From positions 121,117 to 185,116 of the forward strand of contig NZ_KB907221.1 of NCBI RefSeq assembly GCF_000381885.1: a DNA stretch of 64,000 nucleotides, read 5' to 3'. The position numbers and the translations under genes are program-made. Positions 25,540-34,059 of the stretch are shown piece by piece. The stretch comes from Actinomadura atramentaria DSM 43919 (GTDB lineage Bacteria > Actinomycetota > Actinomycetes > Streptosporangiales > Streptosporangiaceae). Each line of letters starts with the position of its first letter. Position 1 is the first letter of the stretch. The notes beneath the pieces are model-generated. The model made no database searches. It had not been told where the DNA came from and saw only the letters and a program-made list of their open reading frames with translations.

Positions 25540-28458
25540 GTGAAGGGCCTGACGGACCCCTCTCCGGGGGAGCTGCCCGGTCACCTCCCGCTGGTCGGCC
25601 GCGAGGACGCGCTGCGCGACCTGCGCGCCGCGCTGGACGCCGCCGCGGGCGGCGCGTCCCGGTTCGTGGCGCTGGCCGGGGAGCCCGGCGCGGGCAAGAC
25701 CCGGCTGCTCGGGGAGCTGGCGGAGCTGGGCGCGGCGCGCGGGATGCCGGTGCTGTCGGGCCGGTCCGCCGAGTTCGAGCAGGAGATGCCGTTCGGCGCG
25801 GTCGTGGACGCGCTCGACGACCACCTGGAGGAGCACGCCCCGTCGCTGTCGCCCGCCGCGACCGGCCTGCTCGCCGGGGTGTTCCCGGCGCTGGCCGCCG
25901 GACCGGGCGGCGCGCCCGGCGAACCGGCCGCGCCCGCGACGCCCGTCGGCCGCTACCACCTGCACCGCGCGGTGCGGCACCTGCTGGAGCAGCTCGCGGC
26001 CGGGCCGGGGCTGGTGCTGATCCTGGACGACGTCCACTGGGCGGACGACGCGACCGTCGAACTGCTCGACCACCTCGTCCGGCACCCGCCGCGCGCCCGC
26101 GTGCTCGTCGCGCTGGCGTACCGGCCCGCGCAGGCGTCGCCGCGCCTGGCGGGGCTGGTGCAGGCGACGGTCGGCGGCCCGGTCGGGCACCCGATCTCGG
26201 TGGGGCCGCTGTCGCAGGACGAGGTCGTGCGGCTGCTGGGCGCGTGGGTGCCCGAGCCGCGCTGCGCCGAGCTGTACCGGCTGAGCGGCGGGAACCCCTT
26301 CTACCTGGAGGCGCTGGCGCGCAGCCGCGAGCCGCTGGCGGTCGAGTCGCGCGAGGGCGACCTGCCGCCCGCGGTGGACGCCGCGCTGCGGCTGGAGCTG
26401 AGCGGCCTGCCGCCGGACGCGCTGCTGGTCGCGCAGGGCGCGGCGGTGGCGGCCGACGAGTTCTCCGCGCAGCTCGCGGCGGCGGCCGCCGACGTCCCCG
26501 AGGACGCGGCGCTGGCCGCGCTGGACGAGCTGGCCGCCCGCGACCTGGTCCGCGCCGGGGCGGGCGGGTTCCGGTTCCGCCACCCGCTGGTGCGGCACGC
26601 GGTGTACGCGTCGGCGGCGGCGGGCTGGCGGCTGGGCGCGCACCGCCGGATCGCGGCGCATCTGGCGGCGGTGGGCGCGCCCGCCGCGCAGCGCGCGCGG
26701 CACGTGGAGCGCGCGGGCCGGATCGGCGACGCGGACGCGGTCGCGACGCTGGTCGCGGCGTCCCGCGCGTTCACCGCGCAGGCCCCGGCGACGGCGGCGC
26801 GGTGGCTGACGGCGGCGCTGCGGCTGATGCCCGAGGACCCCGCCGCCGACGTGCCGGGCCTCCCGTCCCGCCTGGACCTGCTGCTGGAGCTGGCGACGGT
26901 CGAGTCGGTCGCCGGGCAGCTCACCGCGGGCCGCGAGACGGCGCGGACGCTGCTGCGGCTGCTGCCGCCCGACGCCCACGACCAGCGCGCCCGCGCGGCG
27001 CGGTTCTGCGCGCTGATGGAGCGGCTGCTCGGCCGCCCGCACGAGGCGCGGGCGCTGCTGCTGGACGAGCTGCGGCGGCTGCCCGACCCGCGCTCGCCCG
27101 TCGCGGTCCCGCTGCGGCTGCGGCTCGTCGCCGAGAGCCTGTTCCGCGGCGACTTCAAGGCGGGCCTGGCGGTCCTGGACGCGATGGCCGAGACGTCGGC
27201 GGACGGCTGGAGCCCCGGCACGAAGCTCGCGATCAGCGTCCTGCGGCCGATGGCGTCGCACATCGCGGGCCGCACCGCCGAGGCGGTCGCCGCCGTGGAG
27301 GAAGTGGACGCCCTCGTCGCCGAGGCCCCCGACGACCGGCTCGCCGAATGGCTCGACTCGATCGCCTGGCTGTGCTGGGCCGAGCAGATGATGGGCCGGT
27401 TCGAGACGGCCCGGCGGCACTTCGAGCGCGCGGTGGCGGTGGCGCGTTCCACGGGCCAGACCTACATCCTCAGCAGCCTGCTGTCGGGGCTCGCGCAGAC
27501 CTACACCGTCCTCGGCCTGCTGCCGGACGCGATCGGCGCGGCCGAGGAGGCGGCCGAGAACGCGCGGCTGCTCGGCGCGGCGCAGCAGCTCACGATGGCG
27601 CTCGTCCAGCAGTCGCTGACGGCGGGCCTGTCGGGGTCGCCGCGCCACGCGCTGGAGCTGGCGGAGGAGGCCGAGGCGATCTCGGCGCGCAGCGGCGAGT
27701 GGCAGGGCGCGAGCGCCCGGCACGCGCGGGCGCGGGCCCTGCTGGAGCTCGGCCGCACCGACGAGGGCACGCGGGCGGCGCTGGAGGCGTGCGGCGGGTT
27801 CCGGCCGCCCGCCCTGCTGGACCCGAGCACGATGCTCGGCTGCTGCGAGATGCTCGCGGGCGTCGCCGCGCAGCGCGAGCGGGCCGACGAGGCCGCCGAG
27901 TGGGCCGAGCGCGCCGAGCAGTCGGCGCACCCCGATCTGCCGCACCACCAGGCGATGCTCGCGCTCGCGCGGGCGCACGGGCTGCTCGGCCGCGACCCGG
28001 CCGGGTCCGCCGACCGGGCGCGCCGCGCGGCGGAGCTGTTCGCGGCGTGCGGCGCGCGGCTGGACGCGGCCCGCGCCCGGCTCGCGGCGGGGACGGCGGC
28101 GGCGCGGGCGGGCGACGCGGCGGCGGCCCGCGCGGAGCTGCGGACGGCGGCGGCCGAGTTCGCGGCGTGCGCGGTCCCGGCGCTCGCGGAGCGGGCCGAG
28201 CGGGCGCTGCGCGGGCTGGACGGCCGCGAGTCCGGCGGGACGCGGCGCGGCGGGCGCGGCCCGCACGGGCTGTCGCCGCGCGAGTCGGAGGTCGCGGCGC
28301 TCGTCGCGGACGGGCACACCAACCAGCAGGTGGCCGAGAAGCTGTTCATCAGCGTGCGGACCGTCGAGACGCACCTGTCCAACATCTTCGGAAAGCTCGG
28401 CGTCACGTCGCGCGTGACGCTGGTCCGCGCCCTCACCGAACGCCCCGAAACCGAATAA
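25540..28458 (+). CDS. Large LuxR-family (LAL) ATPase transcriptional regulator
   Basis: A 972-residue regulator. An N-terminal AAA/STAND ATPase has Walker A GEPGAGKT at 47-54 and Walker B VLILDDVHWADD near 165-175. A long helical TPR-like middle (ARHFERAVAVARSTG, IGAAEEAAENARLLG and similar) follows. The C-terminal LuxR helix-turn-helix reads LSPRESEVAALVADGHTNQQ and VRTVETHLSNIFGKLGVTSR in the last 65 residues. Such proteins bind an effector and ATP and activate transcription. The start is GTG at 25540 behind GGGAGA; an upstream GTG at 25507 is possible. It may control the hydrolase/oxidoreductase pair 198 bp downstream, which is inference. Confidence 0.9.
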   Translation: MKGLTDPSPGELPGHLPLVGREDALRDLRAALDAAAGGASRFVALAGEPGAGKTRLLGELAELGAARGMPVLSGRSAEFEQEMPFGAVVDALDDHLEEHAPSLSPAATGLLAGVFPALAAGPGGAPGEPAAPATPVGRYHLHRAVRHLLEQLAAGPGLVLILDDVHWADDATVELLDHLVRHPPRARVLVALAYRPAQASPRLAGLVQATVGGPVGHPISVGPLSQDEVVRLLGAWVPEPRCAELYRLSGGNPFYLEALARSREPLAVESREGDLPPAVDAALRLELSGLPPDALLVAQGAAVAADEFSAQLAAAAADVPEDAALAALDELAARDLVRAGAGGFRFRHPLVRHAVYASAAAGWRLGAHRRIAAHLAAVGAPAAQRARHVERAGRIGDADAVATLVAASRAFTAQAPATAARWLTAALRLMPEDPAADVPGLPSRLDLLLELATVESVAGQLTAGRETARTLLRLLPPDAHDQRARAARFCALMERLLGRPHEARALLLDELRRLPDPRSPVAVPLRLRLVAESLFRGDFKAGLAVLDAMAETSADGWSPGTKLAISVLRPMASHIAGRTAEAVAAVEEVDALVAEAPDDRLAEWLDSIAWLCWAEQMMGRFETARRHFERAVAVARSTGQTYILSSLLSGLAQTYTVLGLLPDAIGAAEEAAENARLLGAAQQLTMALVQQSLTAGLSGSPRHALELAEEAEAISARSGEWQGASARHARARALLELGRTDEGTRAALEACGGFRPPALLDPSTMLGCCEMLAGVAAQRERADEAAEWAERAEQSAHPDLPHHQAMLALARAHGLLGRDPAGSADRARRAAELFAACGARLDAARARLAAGTAAARAGDAAAARAELRTAAAEFAACAVPALAERAERALRGLDGRESGGTRRGGRGPHGLSPRESEVAALVADGHTNQQVAEKLFISVRTVETHLSNIFGKLGVTSRVTLVRALTERPETE

Positions 28459-28656
28459 ACCGCAACGAATCGGCCAGCGCGCGCGTCTCACGTGCGGAGC
28501 CGGCTACGCGGAACCACGCAACGCGCCCGCACCCGCGCACGGGGCGGACTACGTAGGCCGCCCGTAGCGGCCCGCACGGACAAGTCAGGGTTTCCCACGA
28601 TGGTGCGCCGATCCGCCCGGACGGCATCGTTGGTCCCGCAATCGCGGAGGTGAGAG

Positions 28657-29769
28657 ATGAGACGTCGGATCGCGCGCTACACCCACGAAGGGGTGCGGGA
28701 CGCGGAGATCTCCGTCCACCCGTTCTCGACCGAGGACGGGCTCGGCCTGACGCTCACCCGCTTCCGCCGGGGCGACTGCGACGACGTCGTGCTCCTGCTG
28801 CACGGGCTGCCCGCCTCCAGCGACATGTTCATCATGCCCGAGCACGAGAACCTGGTGAACTTCCTGCTCGACAACGGCCACACCGACGTGTGGGCGCTGG
28901 ACTTCCGGATGAGCAACCGGCTCCCGTACAACGGCGAGGCCAACTCCTACAGCCTCGACGACATCGCGCTGTACGACCACCCGGCCGCGCTCGCCGAGCT
29001 GCGCCGCCACATCGGGGACCGGCGGCTCCACGTGATCGGCCAGTGCCTCGGCTCGGTGTCGTTCTTCATGAGCATGGCCGCGGGCCTGGTGGACGGGATC
29101 ACGAGCGTCACGTCCAACAGCGTGTCGCTGGCGACGCGCGTCCCGGCCTGGTCGAAGCTCAAGCTGCGGTTCGGCCCGCCGGTGATCGAGTACGGGTTCG
29201 GCACCTCGGTGCTGAACGCCTACGGCGACGCCGCGAAGTTCCTGACCCGCGACTGGGCGATCTCGCGGCTGGTGTCGTTGGCGCACCACGAGTGCGACAG
29301 CCGCGACTGCCACATGGTCAGCTTCATGTGGGGCACCGGGCGGCCCGCGATGTTCTACGACCACGACAGCCTCGCCCCCGAGACGCACGAGCGCTGGGCC
29401 GACCTGTTCCCGGTGACGAGCCTCGGCTACTACCGGCACATCCGCAGGATGGTCGCGGCGGGCCACGCCGTGAAGAACCGGCCGAGCGACCCGGCGTACG
29501 CCAAGCTGCCGCAGGACTACCTGGAAGCGGCGGGCGACCGGCTGCCCCCGTGCCTGTTCCTCACCGGCGACCACAACCGGGTGTTCACCGACTCCAACAT
29601 CGTCACGCACCGCGTGCTGGACGCGCGCTCGCCGGGGCGGCACACGCTGCGCGTCCTCCCGAACTACTCGCACGTCGACCCGATCGTCGGCCGCCGCGCC
29701 GACCGCGACGTGTTCCCGTTCGTCCTGGAGCACCTGCGCGCGCACGGCCGGGAACGGCAGGCCGTCTGA
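28657..29769 (+). CDS. Alpha/beta hydrolase with GxCxG nucleophile elbow
   Basis: A 370-residue alpha/beta-fold hydrolase. The oxyanion strand is VVLLLHGLPASSD, and the nucleophile elbow is IGQCLGSVS with Cys130 where most family members have Ser. A late acidic segment FLTGDHNRVFTDSN and NYSHVDPIVG supply candidate Asp and His. No signal peptide is seen. The start has a perfect GGAGGTGA site. The stop overlaps the ATG of the GMC oxidoreductase (TGATG), so the two act together. In some bacteria I recall related hydrolase and oxidoreductase domains being joined in one polypeptide; that comparison should be checked. Substrate is probably a sterol-like or hydrophobic ester, but unproven. Confidence 0.8.
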   Translation: MRRRIARYTHEGVRDAEISVHPFSTEDGLGLTLTRFRRGDCDDVVLLLHGLPASSDMFIMPEHENLVNFLLDNGHTDVWALDFRMSNRLPYNGEANSYSLDDIALYDHPAALAELRRHIGDRRLHVIGQCLGSVSFFMSMAAGLVDGITSVTSNSVSLATRVPAWSKLKLRFGPPVIEYGFGTSVLNAYGDAAKFLTRDWAISRLVSLAHHECDSRDCHMVSFMWGTGRPAMFYDHDSLAPETHERWADLFPVTSLGYYRHIRRMVAAGHAVKNRPSDPAYAKLPQDYLEAAGDRLPPCLFLTGDHNRVFTDSNIVTHRVLDARSPGRHTLRVLPNYSHVDPIVGRRADRDVFPFVLEHLRAHGRERQAV

Positions 29770-32264
29770 TGGAACCGGTCATGGAGCACGTGGACGCCGT
29801 GGTGATCGGCTCCGGGTTCGGCGGCTCGGTCGCCGCGTACCGGCTCGCCGAGGCCGGCCGGTCGGTGGTGCTGCTGGAGCGCGGCCGCCCCTACCCGCCC
29901 GGCAGCTTCCCCCGCTCCCCCGCCCAGATGGGCCGGGCGTTCTGGGACCCCGACGAGCGCCTGTACGGCATGTACGACGTGTGGCGGTTCAAGGGCTGCG
30001 ACTCGGTCGTGTCCAGCGGCCTCGGCGGCGGCTCCCTGATCTACGCCAACGTCCTGCTGCGCAAGGACGAGCGGTGGTTCGTCCACGAGCAGCCGCTGCC
30101 CGGCGGCGGATACGAGTCGTGGCCGGTGACGCGCGCCGACCTCGACCCGCACTACGACGCCGTCGAGCGGATGATCGCCCCCACGCCCTACCCGTTCGAC
30201 CGGCCCGGCTACGCCGACACCCCGAAGACGCACGCCATGCAGGACGCGGCGGCCGAACTCGGGCTGGACTTCGCGCTGCCGCCGCTGGCGGTGCGCTTCG
30301 CGGACCGGCCGGGCGGCGCGCCGGGGCGCGGCCTGCCGCTGGCCGACGAGCCGTACGCGAACCTGCACGGCGTCCCGCGCCGGAGCTGCACGCTGTGCGG
30401 CGAGTGCGACATCGGCTGCAACGAGGGCGCCAAGAACAGCCTCGACCACACCTACCTGTCGGCGGCCCGCCACCACGGCGCGGACCTGCGGACGCTGCAC
30501 GAGGTCAAGGGCGTGCGCCCGCGGCCGGGCGGCGGCTACGCGGTGGACTACGTCCGCCACGACCCGGCGGACCCGGCGGCGCGGCCGGTGCCCGGCGCGA
30601 TCTCCTGCGACCGGCTCGTCCTGGCCGCCGGGACGTACGGCACGACGTTCCTGCTGCTGCGCTCGCGGGCGGCGCTGCCCGGCCTCGGCGCGGCGCTCGG
30701 CACCCGGTTCAGCGGCAACGGCGACCTGCTGACGTTCCTGCTGCGCGCCACCGACCGCGACCGCGTCCGCCCGCTGGACGCCAGCCACGGCCCGGTGATC
30801 ACCAGCGCGATCCGGCTGCCCGACGAGCTGGACGAGTCCCCGAGCGGGCCGCCCGGCGCGCGCGGCGCCTACATCCAGGACGGCGGCTACCCCGGCTTCG
30901 TCGACTGGATGGTCCAGCCGTTCGACGTGCCGGGCGAGATCGAGCGCGCGGCCCGGTTCCTGTGGGACCGGTTCACCGACTTCTTCTCCAAGGCGCCCGA
31001 CACGAACCTGTCCGCCGAGCTGGCGGAACTCGTCGGGAACGGCGCGCTGTCGGTCAGCTCGCTGCCGCTGCTCGGCATGGGCCGCGACACCGCGGACGGC
31101 GTGCTGCGCCTGTCGGGCGGGCGGCTCGTCGCGGACTGGACGGCCAAGTCCAGCGAGGCGCACTTCGAGCGGCTGCGCCGCACGATGCGCCGCATCTCCG
31201 ACGTGCTCGGCGCGGACTACGCCGACAATCCGATGTGGTTCCGCAAGCGCGTCATCACCGCGCACCCGCTGGGCGGCGCGCCGATGGGCGCGCACCCGGG
31301 CGCGGGCGTGTGCGACGCGCACGGCGAGGTGTTCGGGCATCCGGGCCTCTACATCGCCGACGGGTCGGCGATGCCGGGCCCGGTCGGGCCGAACCCCTCG
31401 CTCACCATCGCCGCGTTCGCGGACCGGCTGAGCACGCGGCTGCTGGAGCAGGCGGCCGCGACCACCGGCCCGGTGACGGGCCGCCAGACCAGCGCCGACC
31501 GTGGGGACGGGACGACGCGGGGCGCCACGCCGCAGGCCGCGGGGGCCGGGCCGGTCGACACGACCGACCCGCACGGCGGGGCGCCGGGGAACGGGACGGA
31601 CGCGGTGCCGGCCGGCGCCGCGTCCGGGGCGGCGGCGGGCGGCGGGGGCCGCACGTCGCTGTCGTTCACCGAGGACATGACCGGGCACATCGCGTTCGGG
31701 GAGCGCGATCCGGCGGCGGGCCGCAAGTCCGCCGACCGGGTGCCCGCCGCGTTCCGGCTGACGATCACGGCGGCCGACGTCGACCGGTTCGTCGCCGAAC
31801 CCGGCCACACCGCGCGCGCGGAGGGCTGGGTGAAGATCGGCGAGGGCACCCGCCGCCCGGTGGGCGACGGCGTGTTCAACCTCTTCGTGCCGGGCGACGC
31901 GCCGGACCGCCGCGAGATGCGGTACCGGCTGCACTTCACCGGCGACGACGGGCGGCCGCTGACGCTGGTCGGGCGCAAGAACGTCCGCCCCGGGCCGCCG
32001 ACGCGGATCTGGTCGGACACCTCGACGCTCTACACCCGCGTCCTGGCGGGCCACGTCGAGGACGACGACGCCGACGGCGTGCCCGACGGGACGGCCGCCG
32101 ACGCGGTGCTCGCCGCCGGGGTCCTGACCATCCGACCGTCCGACTTCGCGCGCCAGCTCACCACGTTCCGGACGGTCGGTCCGGGCGGGGTGCGGGCGCT
32201 CGTCGGGTTCGGCCGCTTCTTCGCGGGCGAACTGTGGGAGGTGTACGGCCCCGACCTCGCCTGA
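29769..32264 (+). CDS. Cholesterol-oxidase-like GMC oxidoreductase with extra C-terminal domain
   Basis: An 831-residue flavoenzyme. FAD binding is at VVIGSGFGGSVAAYRL (near residue 12), with SSGLGGGSLIYANVL and a cysteine cluster CTLCGECDIGCNEGAKNS. The catalytic pair is HPLGGAPMG (His499) and PNPSLT (Asn542), as in cholesterol oxidases. After about residue 560 comes a Gly/Ala/Thr-rich linker. A separate domain of about 200 residues follows (LSFTEDMTGHIAFGE to FFAGELWEVYG), which I recognise only as an accessory region of large GMC proteins. Role: oxidation of a hydrophobic alcohol, possibly a sterol. Confidence 0.85.
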   Translation: MEPVMEHVDAVVIGSGFGGSVAAYRLAEAGRSVVLLERGRPYPPGSFPRSPAQMGRAFWDPDERLYGMYDVWRFKGCDSVVSSGLGGGSLIYANVLLRKDERWFVHEQPLPGGGYESWPVTRADLDPHYDAVERMIAPTPYPFDRPGYADTPKTHAMQDAAAELGLDFALPPLAVRFADRPGGAPGRGLPLADEPYANLHGVPRRSCTLCGECDIGCNEGAKNSLDHTYLSAARHHGADLRTLHEVKGVRPRPGGGYAVDYVRHDPADPAARPVPGAISCDRLVLAAGTYGTTFLLLRSRAALPGLGAALGTRFSGNGDLLTFLLRATDRDRVRPLDASHGPVITSAIRLPDELDESPSGPPGARGAYIQDGGYPGFVDWMVQPFDVPGEIERAARFLWDRFTDFFSKAPDTNLSAELAELVGNGALSVSSLPLLGMGRDTADGVLRLSGGRLVADWTAKSSEAHFERLRRTMRRISDVLGADYADNPMWFRKRVITAHPLGGAPMGAHPGAGVCDAHGEVFGHPGLYIADGSAMPGPVGPNPSLTIAAFADRLSTRLLEQAAATTGPVTGRQTSADRGDGTTRGATPQAAGAGPVDTTDPHGGAPGNGTDAVPAGAASGAAAGGGGRTSLSFTEDMTGHIAFGERDPAAGRKSADRVPAAFRLTITAADVDRFVAEPGHTARAEGWVKIGEGTRRPVGDGVFNLFVPGDAPDRREMRYRLHFTGDDGRPLTLVGRKNVRPGPPTRIWSDTSTLYTRVLAGHVEDDDADGVPDGTAADAVLAAGVLTIRPSDFARQLTTFRTVGPGGVRALVGFGRFFAGELWEVYGPDLA

Positions 32265-32281
32265 ACAGGGGCCCCATGAAC

Positions 32282-32321
32282 GCGTGGAGCGAGAGAACTG
32301 CGGGGTGCTCTCGCTCCACGC
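32282..32321. terminator. Bidirectional hairpin terminator 1
   Basis: GCGTGGAGCGAGAG (32282-32295) pairs perfectly over 14 bp with 32308-32321 around a 12-base loop. It begins 18 bp past the GMC oxidoreductase stop and stands between convergent genes. Confidence 0.75.
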
Positions 32322-32328
32322 TCCTTCC

Positions 32329-32362
32329 GGGGGCGGGAGCACGTCCGGGTGCTCCCGCCCCC
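32329..32362. terminator. Bidirectional hairpin terminator 2
   Basis: GGGGGCGGGAGCAC (32329-32342) pairs perfectly over 14 bp with 32349-32362 around a six-base loop, seven bases after the first hairpin. The tandem pair separates the oxidoreductase gene from the convergent cyclase-like gene. Confidence 0.75.
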
Positions 32363-32392
32363 GCACGCTTTCCCCGCCGCGTAGGCGGCCGG

Positions 32393-33064
32393 TCAGCGGC
32401 CGGTGAGCGCCGCGAGGCCGGGGACGCGCGCGGGCGGGACGGGCGGGCCCGGCGGCGCGTCGGCCCCGGGCCGCTCGAACGGCCCGGTCATCACGTGGCC
32501 GTGGAACACCGCGCCCTTGGCCGTCACGCGGATCTTGCGGAACGCCGCGGGCGGCAGCGCGCAGAACCCGGTGCGGATGACGTCGTCGAACAGCGAGTCC
32601 GACACCACGTACGCGACGTCGCGCGCGGCGTCGTCGTCGAGCGTGCGGCGCAGCCCCGCCGAGTCCAGCAGGCGCTGCACGACGATCGGCGCGTTCCCCG
32701 CCGGGCCGAACGGCCCCGCCGGCGTCATCGTGCCGTGGTGCAGGGCGAGCCGGACGCGCAGCCGGGGGGCGCCGCCGCGCTCGGCGTTCAGCGCGGCCAC
32801 CGCGCCCGCGAACGCGATCACGAAATCGCCCGCGACGGACTCCGGCGAGACGCCCTCGGGCAGCGTCGCCAGCTCGCCGTCGCCGCCGGCCTGCTTCTCC
32901 CAGGACGCGCGGTCGAGGCCGGTCCCGGTCGCCGCGCTCTCCAGCGCCGCGCCGAGCTGGCGCTGCGCGTGGGTCTGCTCGCTGACGCTCCGCTTGCTGA
33001 ACCCCTGGATGTCCACGGCCATCAGCAACCGGTAGAGCAGTGAATCGTCGTCGAGCGGTCGCAT
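32393..33064 (-). CDS. Class III nucleotide-cyclase-like protein
   Basis: A 223-residue protein resembling the cyclase homology domain. LLMAVDIQGFSKRS holds the first metal Asp (Asp18), and KQAGGDGELATLP holds a second Asp. VRLALHHGTMTPAGPFGPAGNAPIVVQRLLD stands where active cyclases have a GxxVNxAARL motif; the usual Asn appears replaced while Arg is kept. A Pro-rich tail ends the protein. It may bind nucleotides without being a normal adenylate cyclase. The ATG has GGGAGTGAGGGA upstream. No partner gene is obvious; it converges on the GMC gene. Confidence 0.6.
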   Translation of the reverse strand: MRPLDDDSLLYRLLMAVDIQGFSKRSVSEQTHAQRQLGAALESAATGTGLDRASWEKQAGGDGELATLPEGVSPESVAGDFVIAFAGAVAALNAERGGAPRLRVRLALHHGTMTPAGPFGPAGNAPIVVQRLLDSAGLRRTLDDDAARDVAYVVSDSLFDDVIRTGFCALPPAAFRKIRVTAKGAVFHGHVMTGPFERPGADAPPGPPVPPARVPGLAALTGR

Positions 33065-33318
33065 GTCCCTCACTCCCGTTCGCCTCTCCGTCTCGGGGCA
33101 AGGCGGGCCGTGTGCCCTCATTCGCCCCACCGCCGGAACGAGTGTTGCCCGTGACGGAACGCCGGTCCCGGGAGGCTCCCGTCTCCTCTCCGTCCTCCTC
33201 GTGCGCGGGGGTCGGACGCGGCGCGGCATCGTTCCGCCCCCTAGGTAAGCAGAATCTCGCGAACAAGTAAGCGGCTTTTCCGGCGCGTCACCGCGCCGTC
33301 ACGGCGGGCCGCGCGTCC

Positions 33319-33352
33319 GTGACCGGGCGCGACACCGCCTAACCTGGGGGTG
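33319..33352 (+). promoter_or_regulatory. Leaderless promoter of the unknown gene
   Basis: TAACCT (33340-33345) stands six bases before the GTG start, preceded at 15 bp by GTGACC (33319-33324). Spacing suggests transcription starts at the GTG itself. The rest of the 287-bp space back to the divergent cyclase-like gene holds no recognisable gene. Confidence 0.5.
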
Positions 33353-34053
33353 TGAGCGCGACCCGATCTTCCTCGCCCCGGCTGACGCTGCCCGCCCTGC
33401 GCGACGTCTACGCCGCCTACGCCCGCGAGGCCGAGCGCCTGCCCGCGCTGCCCGGCGTCCTCCAGGCGGAGGTCGCGGTGTCCGAGCGGCTCGGCGCGCT
33501 GGAGGCCGCCGCGCCGCACGCGGCGGGCCGCCGCGCGGCGCTGGGCGACCTGATCACCGTGCTGCGCGCGGCCGGGACGTCCGGGGCGCGGGTGTTCCTG
33601 CTCGCGCTCGCCGCGATCGGCCCCGTCGAGGGCCGCAGGGCCGCCGGGAAGGCGGCCGCGTCGCTGCCGGACGTCCCCGTCCCCGACTGGGCGGCGGACC
33701 TCGGCCGCGTCACGCCCGGCACGGTCTGGCTGATCCAGGAGGGGCCGCTGGACGGCGACCGCCTGGTCTGCGAGTTCCGGTACGCGGGCGGCGGCGCGCC
33801 GCACGCGCTGGCGGTCCGGCTCGGGTACGGCGACGCGCCCGCCGAGATCGTCGTCGTCGGGGACGTGCCCGCGCTGATGAACGCGGCGCGGCAGGCCGTG
33901 CAGGCGGAACTGTGCGTCGTCCAGCCGTATTCGGCGGCCGAGGTGGGCCGCCGCCTCCGCGCCGTCCTGGACGGGGACGGGCCGTTCCCCGCCGACTGCT
34001 ATCCGGCGCTCGCCGTCGCGCGGCACCGCGCCGCCGCGCTGCCGGACGCCTGA
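33352..34053 (+). CDS. Hypothetical protein, 233 aa
   Basis: I do not recognise a named family. The N-terminal 110 residues are helical and Ala/Leu-rich (ALRDVYAAYAREAERLPALPGVL, VAVSERLGALEAA). The second half is a small alpha/beta region with TVWLIQEGPLDGDRLVCEFRYAGG, PHALAVRLGYGDAPAEIVVVGD and the ending FPADCYPALAVARHR. No signal peptide or membrane segment. It is expressed from a leaderless promoter and converges on hrpB with seven bases between stops. Confidence 0.65.
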   Translation: MSATRSSSPRLTLPALRDVYAAYAREAERLPALPGVLQAEVAVSERLGALEAAAPHAAGRRAALGDLITVLRAAGTSGARVFLLALAAIGPVEGRRAAGKAAASLPDVPVPDWAADLGRVTPGTVWLIQEGPLDGDRLVCEFRYAGGGAPHALAVRLGYGDAPAEIVVVGDVPALMNAARQAVQAELCVVQPYSAAEVGRRLRAVLDGDGPFPADCYPALAVARHRAAALPDA

Positions 34054-34059
34054 CCGGCG

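Noticed and set aside
24793..28491. 1232-codon open frame on the minus strand opposite the LAL regulator
   Set aside because: It is low-complexity Arg/Ala sequence, mirrors a well-supported regulator, and has no ribosome site or motif.
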